Notes: generated by a model from the sequence alone, not told the origin. A stretch of DNA of 64,000 bases from an uncultured bacterium (GCA_947574055.1 CANPIC010000003.1:1-64000); one strand, 5' to 3'; positions 7,790 through 16,507 are shown, numbered from the stretch's first letter. Numbers and translations: made by a program.

Positions 7790-9841
7790 ATGAAGAAAAG
7801 GATTAAGATAAAAGGGAGACTGCGATCCTATCTGCAGGGTTCCATTATTATGGGGATTCTGCTGGCTCTTGTGAATCTTGTCATCTATCTGATGGACTAT
7901 CGGTCGGGGCTGTTGCTGACAGGTGCACTGCTGGTCTATTTTATCGTAGTCTTTATGATGATGTTTTACAATAAACCTGTCATTATGAATGAACTGATCA
8001 GTTTTGCGACCCAGTATGGGCAGATTCAGAAAAGACTTTTACGGGAAATGGCGATCCCTTATGCGCTTTTGGATGAAGCGGGTAAGGTAATCTGGAGCAA
8101 TAAGGCATTTGAAGCAGTTATACATAAAGAAAAAGGCTATTTCAGATCTATTTCATCAATTTTTCCGGAACTGACGAAGGACAAGTTCCCTGAGGAAGAG
8201 GAAGAGGCGGAACTGGACCTGGAATTTGAAGAATGTGAGTTTTCGGCAAAGATGAAACGAATCTCCCTGAAGGATATGGCTGCCAACAGTGAGATTTTTC
8301 AGGAACCCAATTATAAAGGGTATTTGATTGCGTTGTATCTGTATGATGAAACGGCACTGAAGATTGCACTGCGGGAAAATGATAATCAGTCCCTGGCAGT
8401 AGGGATGATCTACCTGGATAATTATGAAGAGTCATTGGAGAGTGTGGAAGAAGTGCGCCGTTCTCTCCTGATTGCCCTGATTGACAGAAAGATAAATAAA
8501 TATATTGCCTCTCTTGACGGTATTGCCAAAAAGATAGAAAAAGATAAATATCTGGTTATCTTGCGTAAAGAATCAGTGCTTCAACTGGAAGAAAGTAAAT
8601 TCGACCTTCTGGATGATGTTAAGACAGTGAACATCGGTAATGAAATGGCAGTGACGTTGAGTATCGGTGTGGGACTGGATGGGCTGAGTTATACACAGAA
8701 CTATGAATTTTCCAGAACCGCTATTGATCTGGCGCTGGGACGGGGCGGGGATCAGGCTGTCGTTAAGACATCAAGTTCTATCACATATTATGGAGGGAAG
8801 AGCCAGCAGGTAGAGAAAAATACCAGAGTCAAGGCCAGGGTCAAGGCGCATGCGCTGAATGAGATAATTTCTTCTAAGGATAAGGTACTGGTCATGGGGC
8901 ACCGACTGGCAGATATGGACAGCTTTGGGGCGGCGATCGGCATCTATCGTATTGCGAAATCTCTGGAGAGGAAGGCACATATTGTTATCAATGATGTGAC
9001 GACTTCAGTCCGGCCTTTATATGATATGTTTCAGAACAATTCTGAATATGAAGAAGATATGTTGATTAACAGTGCGGAGGCGGTGGAAGCGGCCGGAAAT
9101 AATAATACCGTATTGGTGGTAGTAGATGTGAACAAACCAAGCATTACGGAATGTCCGGAACTACTCCATACGTGCAAATCCATTGTGGTACTGGATCATC
9201 ATCGGCAGGGCTCCGAGACCATTGAAAATGCAACATTATCCTATGTGGAGCCGTATGCTTCATCGGCATGTGAGATGGTAACGGAAATCCTGCAATATAT
9301 AAAAGAGGGGATACGCCTTCGGCTGGAAGAAGCAAACTGTATGTATGCGGGGATTATTGTTGATACCAATAATTTCACAGCCAAGACAGGGGTACGGACC
9401 TTTGAAGCAGCGGCCTATCTCAGGCGAAATGGTGCTGATGTAACAAAAGTACGGAAATTGTTCCGGGAAGATGCGCTGGAATATAAGACCAAAGCGGATG
9501 CAGTCAGTCAGGCGGAGATATACCGGGGGAATTTTGCCATCTCTGTCTGTTCCAGCGAAGGTGTTATGAGCCCCACCGTCCTGGGGGCACAGGCGGCCAA
9601 TGAACTGCTGAACATCAAAGGTATTAAAGCCAGCTTTGTGATGACAGAATATCAGGGAAAGATTTATTTCAGTGCCCGTTCCATTGATGAAGTAAATGTG
9701 CAGGTGATCATGGAGCGGCTGGGCGGCGGCGGTCATATGAATATTGCAGGCGCTCAGATGGAGGACGTTTCCATAGAGGAAGCAGTAAGGGTTATGAAAC
9801 GTACATTGGATACTATGATAGAAGAGGGTGATTTGTCATGA
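7790..9841 (+). CDS. gdpP: cyclic-di-AMP phosphodiesterase, DHH-DHHA1 family
   Basis: 683 aa, full GdpP architecture. Two transmembrane helices (about residues 12-55), a PAS-like sensor, a degenerate GGDEF domain (SLAVGMIYLDNYEESLE, with no GGDEF signature), then the DHH phosphoesterase domain: MGHRLADMDSFGAA, VVVDVNKPS, VVLDHHRQG, GIIVDTNNF. The DHHA1 motif GGGGHMNIAGAQ closes the protein. It hydrolyses the second messenger c-di-AMP at the membrane, which affects osmotic and cell-wall control. The start at 7790 follows GGAGGTAAGGAC. It overlaps rplI by four bases (ATGA), so translation is probably coupled. Confidence 0.95.
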   Translation: MKKRIKIKGRLRSYLQGSIIMGILLALVNLVIYLMDYRSGLLLTGALLVYFIVVFMMMFYNKPVIMNELISFATQYGQIQKRLLREMAIPYALLDEAGKVIWSNKAFEAVIHKEKGYFRSISSIFPELTKDKFPEEEEEAELDLEFEECEFSAKMKRISLKDMAANSEIFQEPNYKGYLIALYLYDETALKIALRENDNQSLAVGMIYLDNYEESLESVEEVRRSLLIALIDRKINKYIASLDGIAKKIEKDKYLVILRKESVLQLEESKFDLLDDVKTVNIGNEMAVTLSIGVGLDGLSYTQNYEFSRTAIDLALGRGGDQAVVKTSSSITYYGGKSQQVEKNTRVKARVKAHALNEIISSKDKVLVMGHRLADMDSFGAAIGIYRIAKSLERKAHIVINDVTTSVRPLYDMFQNNSEYEEDMLINSAEAVEAAGNNNTVLVVVDVNKPSITECPELLHTCKSIVVLDHHRQGSETIENATLSYVEPYASSACEMVTEILQYIKEGIRLRLEEANCMYAGIIVDTNNFTAKTGVRTFEAAAYLRRNGADVTKVRKLFREDALEYKTKADAVSQAEIYRGNFAISVCSSEGVMSPTVLGAQAANELLNIKGIKASFVMTEYQGKIYFSARSIDEVNVQVIMERLGGGGHMNIAGAQMEDVSIEEAVRVMKRTLDTMIEEGDLS

Positions 9842-10287
9842 AAATAATACTGTTACAAGATGTGAAAAGCCTTGGCAAAAAGGGAGAGATCGTGGAAGCC
9901 AGCGACGGCTATGCGAGAAATTTTATTCTGCCCAAAAAGCTGGGTGTGGAAGCAAATGCGCAGCATATGAATGATCTGAAGCTGCAAAAAGCAAATGAAG
10001 AGAAGATTGCCAAAGAGCAGTTAGAGGCGGCCAAAGAATTTGCAAAGGAACTGGAAACAAAAGAAGTCATAGTTCAGATGAAAGCCGGTGAGGGTGGCAG
10101 AGTTTTTGGTTCTGTATCTTCCAAAGAAATCGCCCAGGCGGCAAAGACGCAGTGTGGGATGGAAATTGATAAGAAAAAGATTCAGATGGCAGAAGCCATT
10201 AAAAGTTTTGGCATTTTTGAAGTGACCGTAAAACTGCATCCGAAGGTGAGTGGAAAACTGAGAGTTAAAGTACAGGAAGACAAATAG
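9838..10287 (+). CDS. rplI: 50S ribosomal protein L9
   Basis: 149 aa. MKIILLQDVKSLGKKGEIVEASDGYARNF is the diagnostic N-domain, followed by a long charged connecting helix and the C-domain ending LHPKVSGKLRVKV. L9 binds 23S rRNA near the L1 stalk and helps keep reading frame. The gdpP-rplI-dnaB order is standard in Firmicutes. The start codon overlaps the gdpP stop. Confidence 0.97.
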   Translation: MKIILLQDVKSLGKKGEIVEASDGYARNFILPKKLGVEANAQHMNDLKLQKANEEKIAKEQLEAAKEFAKELETKEVIVQMKAGEGGRVFGSVSSKEIAQAAKTQCGMEIDKKKIQMAEAIKSFGIFEVTVKLHPKVSGKLRVKVQEDK

Positions 10288-10301
10288 AGGGAGTCAGTCT
10301 T

Positions 10302-11639
10302 ATGGCTGAAATGGAAGAAGCGCTGCTAAAAAGAGTGTTGCCTCACAGTGTGGAGGCGGAGCAGTCAGTGATCGGCTCTATGCTGATGGACCGGGAAGCG
10401 ATTGTCGTGGCTTCAGGGATTATACGGGGAGAGGACTTCTACGGAAAGCAGTATGGCGTTGTATTTGAAGCGATGGTGGAACTGAATGATGAAGGGAAAC
10501 CGGTAGATCTGATTACTTTACAGAACAGACTGAAAGAAAAGGATGTGCCGCCTGAGATCAGTTCTCTGGAATTTATCAAAGATATGATAGAAGCCGTACC
10601 CACATCAGCCAATATCAGATATTATGCCGATATCGTTGCAGAAAAAGCGACATTGCGCAGGCTGATCCGATTAAATGAGGAGATCGCCAATACCTGCTAT
10701 GCAGGAAAAGAAAGCCTGGAATACATACTGGAAGACACCGAGAAGAGGATGTTTGATCTGCTGCAGAAGAGAAACAGTGGCGACTATGTGCCTATCCGGG
10801 AAGTTGTGATGAATGCCATGAACCGGATTGAAGCAGCATCCAGAAACAAAGGGGTGGTAACAGGGATTCCCACGGGTTTTATTGATCTGGATTACAGAAC
10901 GGCAGGAATGCAGCCTTCTGACCTGATCTTGCTGGCAGCCAGACCATCTATGGGCAAAACAGCGTTTGTATTAAACATAGCGCAATATGTGGCTTTTAAG
11001 CAAAATGAAACCGTAGCGATATTCAGTCTGGAAATGTCTAAGGAGCAGTTGGTGAACCGATTGTTCTCTCTGGAATCAAAAGTGGATTCCCAGCATATAC
11101 GAACCGGAAATCTGAGTGATACGGAATGGGAAAAATTGATTGAAAGCGCGGGTATTATCGGAAAATCGCAGTTAATCATTGATGATACGCCAGGCATCAG
11201 TATTTCTGAACTGCGTTCCAAATGCAGGAAATATAAGTTAGAGCATGGTTTAAAAATGATTATCATTGATTATCTGCAGCTTATGTCCGGCAGCGGACGT
11301 ACAGATTCCAGACAGCAGGAAATATCTGATATTTCACGCTCTCTGAAAGCACTTGCAAGAGAACTGAATGTGCCGGTGCTGGCGTTGTCTCAGCTCAGCC
11401 GTGCGGTAGAGCAGAGACCGGATCACAGACCGATGCTTTCTGATTTGCGGGAATCTGGTGCTATTGAGCAGGATGCGGATGTGGTAATGTTTATCTATCG
11501 TGATGATTATTATAATAAGGATACCGAACTCAAAGGCGTGGCAGAAGTTATCATTGCCAAGCAGAGGAATGGGCCTATTGGGACGATTAATCTGGCATGG
11601 CTTCCGGATTATACAAAGTTTGCAAATATACAGAAATAG
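10302..11639 (+). CDS. dnaB: replicative DNA helicase
   Basis: 445 aa. N-terminal primase-interaction domain (LPHSVEAEQSVIGSML) and C-terminal RecA-like hexameric helicase: Walker A ARPSMGKTAF, Walker B MIIIDYLQLM, followed by LSQLSRAVEQRPDHRP and DADVVMFIYRDDYY. It unwinds DNA at the replication fork and needs a loader; a DnaI/DnaC-like loader and DnaD are encoded at 44.5-46.7 kb on the other strand. It follows rplI by 14 bp. Confidence 0.97.
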   Translation: MAEMEEALLKRVLPHSVEAEQSVIGSMLMDREAIVVASGIIRGEDFYGKQYGVVFEAMVELNDEGKPVDLITLQNRLKEKDVPPEISSLEFIKDMIEAVPTSANIRYYADIVAEKATLRRLIRLNEEIANTCYAGKESLEYILEDTEKRMFDLLQKRNSGDYVPIREVVMNAMNRIEAASRNKGVVTGIPTGFIDLDYRTAGMQPSDLILLAARPSMGKTAFVLNIAQYVAFKQNETVAIFSLEMSKEQLVNRLFSLESKVDSQHIRTGNLSDTEWEKLIESAGIIGKSQLIIDDTPGISISELRSKCRKYKLEHGLKMIIIDYLQLMSGSGRTDSRQQEISDISRSLKALARELNVPVLALSQLSRAVEQRPDHRPMLSDLRESGAIEQDADVVMFIYRDDYYNKDTELKGVAEVIIAKQRNGPIGTINLAWLPDYTKFANIQK

Positions 11640-11654
11640 AGATACCTTGATACG

Positions 11655-11700
11655 AAAGAGAACAGGCTGAGTTGGCCGGTTCTCTTTGTCTGTTTTTGGG
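11655..11700 (+). terminator. probable terminator after dnaB
   Basis: AAAGAGAAC (11655-11663) pairs with GTTCTCTTT (11679-11687) around a GC-rich loop, followed by GTCTGTTTTT. Confidence 0.6.
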
Positions 11701-11832
11701 AAATAAATCGGCTTCGGACATGCCTGTCTGCAGGCATTTTGGAGAAAGGAACGCGCAGAATGACAGTCTGCGATAGTATACTCGGATCATAAGAAAACAA
11801 GTATTGCAATCGAATTGACAGGAGGAGAAGGT

Positions 11833-12477
11833 ATGGAACAAAAAATGTACATGATATCAGATGCGGCAAAACAGGTGGAGGTGGAAAGTCATGTGCTTCG
11901 TTACTGGGAAGATGAACTGGAACTCCCCATTAAGCGCAATAAGCTGGGACATCGTTATTACACACCAGATGATGTGAACAGACTGAAACGGGTCAAAACC
12001 ATGAAAGAACAGGGATTTCAGCTGAAAGCGATCAGAAAGGCGCTGAAACAGGAGATGGAGGGGGCGGAGGAAACGAGAGCGATAGAAGAGCAAACGGGCA
12101 GGGAACCTGGCCCTGCCACTGGAAAGGCATCAACGGCTCTTTTAGAGGGCGGTTCTCCTGATTTGTCTGATACAGAATATTCCCTGAACAGAAAAGAAGA
12201 GACATTGGGGACGGAAGAAAAGGCACACCGGCTGCAAATGCTGCTCAGGACGATGATTGCAGATGCGGTCAGAGAGGAAAATCAGATATTTTGCGAACAG
12301 ATCAGAGAGAGTATGTTGAAGGAACTTGATTATCAGTTCCGGCTTCAGGAGGAAAGGGAAGAAGTAAGAGAGAATGAGAGAATCAAGAGAGAAGAAGAAC
12401 ATTTTCGCAAGATTGATGAATTGATCCGGGAAAAAGCCGTCAAGAAAGAAAAAAGAAAAAAGCACTCATTTTTCTGA
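11833..12477 (+). CDS. MerR family transcriptional regulator
   Basis: 214 aa. An N-terminal winged helix-turn-helix (MISDAAKQVEVESHVLRYWE, then LGHRYYTPDDVNRLKR and MKEQGFQLKAIRKAL) is followed by a linker of low similarity and a long charged helical tail rich in Glu/Arg/Lys. There is no ligand-binding domain of known type, so the effector is unknown. The start at 11833 follows GGAGGAGAAGG. The stop codon lies inside the terminator hairpin (loop/stem at 12475). It is a single-gene unit, convergent with the ferredoxin gene. Confidence 0.88.
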   Translation: MEQKMYMISDAAKQVEVESHVLRYWEDELELPIKRNKLGHRYYTPDDVNRLKRVKTMKEQGFQLKAIRKALKQEMEGAEETRAIEEQTGREPGPATGKASTALLEGGSPDLSDTEYSLNRKEETLGTEEKAHRLQMLLRTMIADAVREENQIFCEQIRESMLKELDYQFRLQEEREEVRENERIKREEEHFRKIDELIREKAVKKEKRKKHSFF

Positions 12478-12485
12478 GTGCTTTT
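12458..12485. terminator. bidirectional terminator between MerR gene and ferredoxin gene
   Basis: AAAAGCACTCA (12458-12468) and TGAGTGCTTTT (12475-12485) form an 11-bp stem with loop TTTTTC. T-rich tracts follow on both strands. The TGA of the MerR gene is the first half-turn of the right arm. Confidence 0.85.
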
Positions 12486-12524
12486 GTATCTTTTTTACCA
12501 GAATGGATCATTCGCTTGCCGTGC

Positions 12525-12695
12525 TTACTCTTCAGAAATGGAACCTGTAGGGCATGCGCCTGCGCAGGAACCGCAACTGATACACTTATCGGGATCGATC
12601 TGGAACTGTGTATCTCCCATGCTGATAGCACCTACCGGGCACTGGCCTTCGCATGCGCCGCAACTTACACAAGCATCACTGATTACATATGCCAT
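12525..12695 (-). CDS. 2[4Fe-4S] ferredoxin
   Basis: 56 aa: MAYVISDACVSCGACEGQCP, then a mirrored second half ending CISCGSCAGACPTGSISEE. Two C-x2-C-x2-C-x3-C-P motifs (Cys9/12/15/19 and Cys38/41/44/48) bind two [4Fe-4S] clusters. This is the clostridial type of low-potential electron carrier serving pyruvate oxidation, hydrogenase or radical-SAM enzymes. Length and symmetry match the family exactly. The start has AAGGAGG nine bases upstream. It lies 133 bp downstream of pflA on the same strand but has its own promoter. Confidence 0.95.
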   Translation of the reverse strand: MAYVISDACVSCGACEGQCPVGAISMGDTQFQIDPDKCISCGSCAGACPTGSISEE

Positions 12696-12757
12696 AATTC
12701 ATATCCTCCTTAAAATCTGATTTCTTGTTGATAGATTGTCAATCAACTGCCAAATTT

Positions 12758-12786
12758 ATTTTAATACAAATGTATGCCGAATACAA
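12758..12786 (-). promoter_or_regulatory. promoter of the ferredoxin gene
   Basis: On the minus strand TTGTAT (12786-12781), a 17-bp spacer and TAAAAT (12763-12758). Confidence 0.55.
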
Positions 12787-12827
12787 GTAGAAAATGCAGG
12801 AATGTCCTGGCTGCACTGTGATATATG

Positions 12828-13586
12828 TCAGGGGGCCATATCCTCTGCGCGTCGTGCCTTGATTCCCTCCAGTATGACCTGCTTTTTTTCTATGACTTTG
12901 TTTTTGTCCATGGGTTCCACGCCTTCCAGTTTGTAGGGGATTCCCAGTTTCTCATATTTTACTTTGCCCATCGTGTGATATGGCAGCACATCCAACGCTT
13001 TCAGAGTCTTTAATCCGCCGATAAAGTGTCCCAGTTGATACAGATATTTGTCATCATCGGTAATACCGGGGACAACCACATGGCGAATCCAGATAGCGAT
13101 ACCTTTCTGAGAAAGATATTCGGCAAAAGCGAGGATCTTATCATTGGGCTGAGCTGTCAGTTCTTTGTGTTTTTCCGGATCTATGTGCTTGATATCCAGC
13201 ATAATAAGGTCGGTAAGCGTGAGCAGTTTATCCAGCTTATTCATCCAGATATCGTTATCCGGGTGGAAAGCAATGCCGGATGAGTCTATACAGGTGTGGA
13301 TATTTTTTTCCTTCGCCAGTGTAAACAGTTCTATGAGAAAATCAATCTGCATCAGAGGCTCGCCGCCGGTGACGGTAATACCGCCGCCTTTGTAAAAGCT
13401 GACATTTCTTTCATATTGTTCTATGATCTCGCCGGCCTCCATGACAGTACCGGCCTGCATCTCCCAGGTGTCAGGATTGTGGCAATAGGCGCAGCGCATG
13501 GGACATCCCTGCACAAATACTACAAAACGTACACCGGGACCATCTACGGTGCCAAAGGATTCCAGAGAATGAATTCTGCCGCTCAT
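12828..13586 (-). CDS. pflA: pyruvate formate-lyase activating enzyme (radical SAM)
   Basis: 252 aa. The N-terminus GRIHSLESFGTVDGPGVRFV and the radical-SAM cluster motif C28-x3-C32-x2-C35 (CPMRCAYC) are diagnostic, followed by the GGEPL S-adenosylmethionine motif. The enzyme reductively cleaves SAM and abstracts a hydrogen from the conserved glycine of PFL, here on the separate 80-aa protein encoded 148 bp upstream. Standard length. Its position after the split pfl genes supports co-expression, although a hairpin lies between. Confidence 0.95.
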   Translation of the reverse strand: MSGRIHSLESFGTVDGPGVRFVVFVQGCPMRCAYCHNPDTWEMQAGTVMEAGEIIEQYERNVSFYKGGGITVTGGEPLMQIDFLIELFTLAKEKNIHTCIDSSGIAFHPDNDIWMNKLDKLLTLTDLIMLDIKHIDPEKHKELTAQPNDKILAFAEYLSQKGIAIWIRHVVVPGITDDDKYLYQLGHFIGGLKTLKALDVLPYHTMGKVKYEKLGIPYKLEGVEPMDKNKVIEKKQVILEGIKARRAEDMAP

Positions 13587-13642
13587 GGGTTCAACTGCCT
13601 TTCTGTAAGATAAAAAGTATGAAATCCGGAAACAGAAAGCAG

Positions 13643-13680
13643 AGGCGCTGCAACAACCTGTCTGGGCTGTCTCAGCGCCT
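13643..13680 (-). promoter_or_regulatory. GC-rich hairpin between the glycyl-radical gene and pflA
   Basis: AGGCGCTG and CAGCGCCT form an 8-bp outer stem with extra inner pairing. On the minus strand no T-run follows, so it is more likely an attenuating or mRNA-stabilising hairpin than a full terminator. The plus strand has TTTGTACTTTT after it. Confidence 0.5.
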
Positions 13681-13734
13681 TTGTACTTTTCAGGACCGGT
13701 TTGTTACCGTTTCTTTTATCCCGGGATCAGACTG

Positions 13735-13977
13735 TCAGATGCTCTCATGGAAGGTACGGGAGATAACGTCTGCCTGCTGTTCCGGTGTTAATTTGATGAA
13801 GTTAACCGCATAGCCGGACACGCGGATTGTTAACTGCGGATAGTTCTCAGGATGTTTCTGTGCATCCAGTAACATATCTCTGTTCAATACGTTTACATTG
13901 AGATGATGACCGCCTTTTGTTGCATAGCCATCCAGTAAAGCTACTAAATTGTCAACCTGTGCAGCATTTGTTGCCAT
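13735..13977 (-). CDS. grcA: stand-alone glycyl-radical domain of pyruvate formate-lyase (GrcA-like)
   Basis: 80 aa. The protein matches only the last ~80 residues of a normal [23 protein letters not shown], then [26 protein letters not shown] and a FHESI end. The radical glycine is Gly55 in RVSGYA. The large protein encoded upstream ends exactly where this domain should begin, so the two together equal one full PFL. E. coli YfiD/GrcA is a similar stand-alone domain that repairs oxygen-cleaved PFL; here it would be obligatory rather than a spare. AAAGGAGG precedes the start. An alternative is a separate lineage of split PFL subunit; the name grcA is by similarity. Confidence 0.88.
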   Translation of the reverse strand: MATNAAQVDNLVALLDGYATKGGHHLNVNVLNRDMLLDAQKHPENYPQLTIRVSGYAVNFIKLTPEQQADVISRTFHESI

Positions 13978-14003
13978 GGGAAATTCCTCCTTTAATAGTT
14001 GTA

Positions 14004-14204
14004 TTACTCGTAATCATCAAGACCCTGATGCAGGGTAGGTACACTGCATGCCAACGGGGTGCGGGAACAGTCCGTACATCCCATTGTCTGGACTGTGGCG
14101 GTTTCTTCGCCTGTGAGATCGGTGTCCACATTGATGTGGCCCACCCCCATTGCCATACCGGAATCCAGCATTTTTACAAGATCTTCCACTTTTTTATCAT
14201 CCAT
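14004..14204 (-). CDS. small protein related to the PFL glycyl-radical domain, with cysteine-rich tail
   Basis: 66 aa from the ATG at 14204. Other in-frame starts are ATG 14216 and TTG 14258 (inside a hairpin); none has a strong ribosome binding site, GGTG six bases before 14204 being the best. DLVKMLD followed by [12 protein letters not shown] parallels DLV-type start NLVALLD and KGGHHLNVN of the neighbouring glycyl-radical protein. The RVSGYA radical motif is absent and is replaced by [14 protein letters not shown], with three cysteines (C-x2-C, then C). Located 96 bp after pflB and 26 bp before the glycyl-radical gene. I infer a partner or regulator of PFL; the function is unknown. Absence of a strong SD lowers confidence in the start, not in the ORF. 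Confidence 0.7.
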   Translation of the reverse strand: MDDKKVEDLVKMLDSGMAMGVGHINVDTDLTGEETATVQTMGCTDCSRTPLACSVPTLHQGLDDYE

Positions 14205-14241
14205 TGCATTCACCATTCCTGAATCATTTTCTGTACTTTCC

Positions 14242-14277
14242 AAACAGGGAGCACACAAGACGTGTGCTGACCTGTTT
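14242..14277 (-). promoter_or_regulatory. intercistronic hairpin between pflB and the small pfl-associated genes
   Basis: AAACAGG and CCTGTTT (outer) with AGCACAC and GTGTGCT (inner) form a 14-bp stem, with a small internal mismatch and a 5-nt loop. No U-run follows on the minus strand. It fits a processing or stabilising element that sets different levels of large and small subunits. Confidence 0.65.
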
Positions 14278-14300
14278 AAAAGACGTTATAGATCTGTCAA

Positions 14301-16340
14301 TTAGTTGTTCAGATCAAGTTCGATATCACCTGCAAATACCTGATCTTCTTTGCCAAGAGCACCAGGAATGATGGTGAAGGTATTGGAAATACCATCCTGT
14401 GCATCTTTGAACGGCAGTTTGGATACAGAAGACAGAGATGCTACGGCACCATGGGTATCACGTCCATGCATCGGGTTAGCACCAGGTGCGAAAGGCTGTC
14501 CTTTCTTACGACCGTCAGGTGTGTTACCGGTTGCCTTACCATAAGTTACATTGGAAGTGATGGTAAGGATGGAGGTTGTAGGCACACCGTTTCTGTAAGT
14601 ATGATGTCTTCTGATTGCCGTCATGAACTTGTGTACGATATCCTGCGCAATGCTGTCAACGCGATCATCATCGTTACCATATTTCGGGAATTCGCCGGTG
14701 GTCTTGAAGTCAACGATCACGCCATCTTCATCGCGAACCACTTCAACTTTTGCATATTTAATTGCGGACAGAGAGTCAGCAACGATGGAAAGACCTGCCA
14801 CACCTGTTGCAAAATAACGTTTTACATCTCTGTCATGGAGAGCCATTTCTGCTCTTTCATAGCAGTATTTGTCATGCATATAGTGGATGATGTTCAGCGT
14901 ATTTACATATACGTCTGCCTGCCATTCCATCATATCAATGAATTTGCTGTAAACATCATCATAATCCAGAACATCGCCTGCTACAGGACGATATTTGGGG
15001 CCAACCTGTTTCTTTGTCACTTCATCCACACCACCGTTCAGTGCGTAGAGCAGACATTTTGCCAGGTTTGCACGTGCGCCGAAGAACTGCATTTCCTTAC
15101 CGATAACCATGGAAGATACGCAGCATGCGATACCATAGTCATCACCATGAGTAACTCTCATCAGGTCGTCATTCTCATACTGGATGGAAGAAGTGGTGAT
15201 GGAAATCTTAGCACAGTATTTCTTGAAGTTCTCAGGAAGTCTTGTAGACCAGAGAACTGTCAGGTTCGGTTCAGGGCTGGCACCAAGGTTCTCCAGTGTA
15301 TGCAGATAACGGAAGCTCATCTTTGTCGCCATATGACGTCCGTCAACACCTACACCTGCAAGGGATTCTGTTACCCATACCGGGTCACCTGCGAAAATCT
15401 GGTTGTATTCAGGAGTACGTGCAAATTTGATCAGACGCAGCTTCATGATGAAGTGATCAACAAATTCCTGAATCTGTTCCTCGGTAAATGTACCGTTCTT
15501 TAAGTCTCTCTGTGCATAGCAGTCAAGGAAGGTGGAGGTACGTCCAAGGGACATTGCAGCACCGTTCTGCTCTTTTACTGCACAAAGATATCCAAAATAA
15601 ACTGCCTGAATTGCTTCCTGTACATTGGTGGAAGGTTTGGAAATGTCGCAGCCATAGGAAGCAGCCATTTCTTTCATCAGCTTCAGAGCGACTATCTGCT
15701 CGGAAATTTCTTCGCGGAGACGGATTACATCGTCAGTCATCACGCGTCCGGTAGAATCTTTCTGTGCCAGTTTGTCTTCGATCAGGTAATCAATACCATA
15801 AAGAGCTACACGTCTGTAGTCGCCAATGATACGGCCACGGCCATAAGCATCCGGCAGTCCTGTGATAATATGGGAAGAACGGCATGCTCTCATCTCTGCA
15901 TTGTAAGCATCAAAGCATCCGGCATTGTGTGTCTTTCTGTGTGTGGAGAAGAACTCGCTGATTTCAGGATCAACTTCATAACCATTGTCAGAGCATGCCT
16001 TCTCAGCCATTCTGATACCACCATAAGGCTGCAGGGAACGCTTGAACGGTTTGTCTGTCTGGAAGCCGACGATTGTTTCTTTGCTCTTGTCCAGATATCC
16101 CGGACCATGGGAGGTGATGGTGGAAACCACTTTGGTATCCATATCCAGGACACCGCCTGCTTCACGCTCCTTCTTCTGCAAATCAAGTACTACTGCCCAC
16201 AGATCTTTGGTGTTCTGTGTAGCATCTGCCAGGAAGGATTCATCCCCCTCATACGGCGTATAGTTCTTCTGGATGAAGTCACGGACATTCACTTCTGAAT
16301 CCCACTTACCGCCTACAAAATCTTTCCATTCTGGTCTCAT
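14301..16340 (-). CDS. pflB: formate acetyltransferase (pyruvate formate-lyase), large part lacking the glycyl-radical domain
   Basis: 679 aa against about 750 for normal PFL. The catalytic cysteine pair is Cys406-Cys407 in [12 protein letters not shown], followed by [21 protein letters not shown]. The protein ends [17 protein letters not shown] plus a short acidic tail, just before the point where the C-terminal radical domain starts in ordinary PFLs. That domain is encoded separately at 13735-13977. With it, the enzyme would convert pyruvate and CoA to acetyl-CoA and formate. AGGAGG precedes the start. The leader carries a strong promoter and a Rex-like operator. The 96 bp after the stop are non-coding and hold a hairpin, so this is not a simple frameshift. 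Confidence 0.93.
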   Translation of the reverse strand: MRPEWKDFVGGKWDSEVNVRDFIQKNYTPYEGDESFLADATQNTKDLWAVVLDLQKKEREAGGVLDMDTKVVSTITSHGPGYLDKSKETIVGFQTDKPFKRSLQPYGGIRMAEKACSDNGYEVDPEISEFFSTHRKTHNAGCFDAYNAEMRACRSSHIITGLPDAYGRGRIIGDYRRVALYGIDYLIEDKLAQKDSTGRVMTDDVIRLREEISEQIVALKLMKEMAASYGCDISKPSTNVQEAIQAVYFGYLCAVKEQNGAAMSLGRTSTFLDCYAQRDLKNGTFTEEQIQEFVDHFIMKLRLIKFARTPEYNQIFAGDPVWVTESLAGVGVDGRHMATKMSFRYLHTLENLGASPEPNLTVLWSTRLPENFKKYCAKISITTSSIQYENDDLMRVTHGDDYGIACCVSSMVIGKEMQFFGARANLAKCLLYALNGGVDEVTKKQVGPKYRPVAGDVLDYDDVYSKFIDMMEWQADVYVNTLNIIHYMHDKYCYERAEMALHDRDVKRYFATGVAGLSIVADSLSAIKYAKVEVVRDEDGVIVDFKTTGEFPKYGNDDDRVDSIAQDIVHKFMTAIRRHHTYRNGVPTTSILTITSNVTYGKATGNTPDGRKKGQPFAPGANPMHGRDTHGAVASLSSVSKLPFKDAQDGISNTFTIIPGALGKEDQVFAGDIELDLNN

Positions 16341-16377
16341 TTTGAAATAGCCTCCTATCGTTTTTTAGTTAAGACTG

Positions 16378-16395
16378 TTGTTAACCTTATAGCAA
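16378..16395 (-). promoter_or_regulatory. candidate Rex (NADH/NAD redox) operator at the pflB promoter
   Basis: TTGTTAACCTTATAGCAA matches the Rex consensus TTGTTAA-N4-TTAACAA at 12 of 14 defined positions. It lies just downstream of the pflB -10 box, over the expected transcription start. Confidence 0.55.
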
Positions 16396-16397
16396 TT

Positions 16398-16427
16398 ATT
16401 ATAAGTGCTAAACCCCCGAAACGTCAA
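16398..16427 (-). promoter_or_regulatory. pflB: pflB promoter
   Basis: On the minus strand TTGACG (16427-16422), an 18-bp spacer and TATAAT (16403-16398); expected start near 16391. Confidence 0.75.
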
Positions 16428-16507
16428 GAATCGCCATGTATTTTTTTGTATACAAACCCACAAAAACCATGAAATTTTTATAAATTTTTGTGAATTTCGT
16501 GGATAAC

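Noticed and set aside
14301-14301. Frameshift or sequencing error as the cause of the short PflB
   Set aside because: The radical domain has its own start codon and strong ribosome binding site, and 323 bp with another ORF and a hairpin separate it from pflB.
14451-15503. 350-aa open frame on the plus strand
   Set aside because: It is antisense to the well-conserved pflB and has no family features; long antisense frames are common opposite biased codons.
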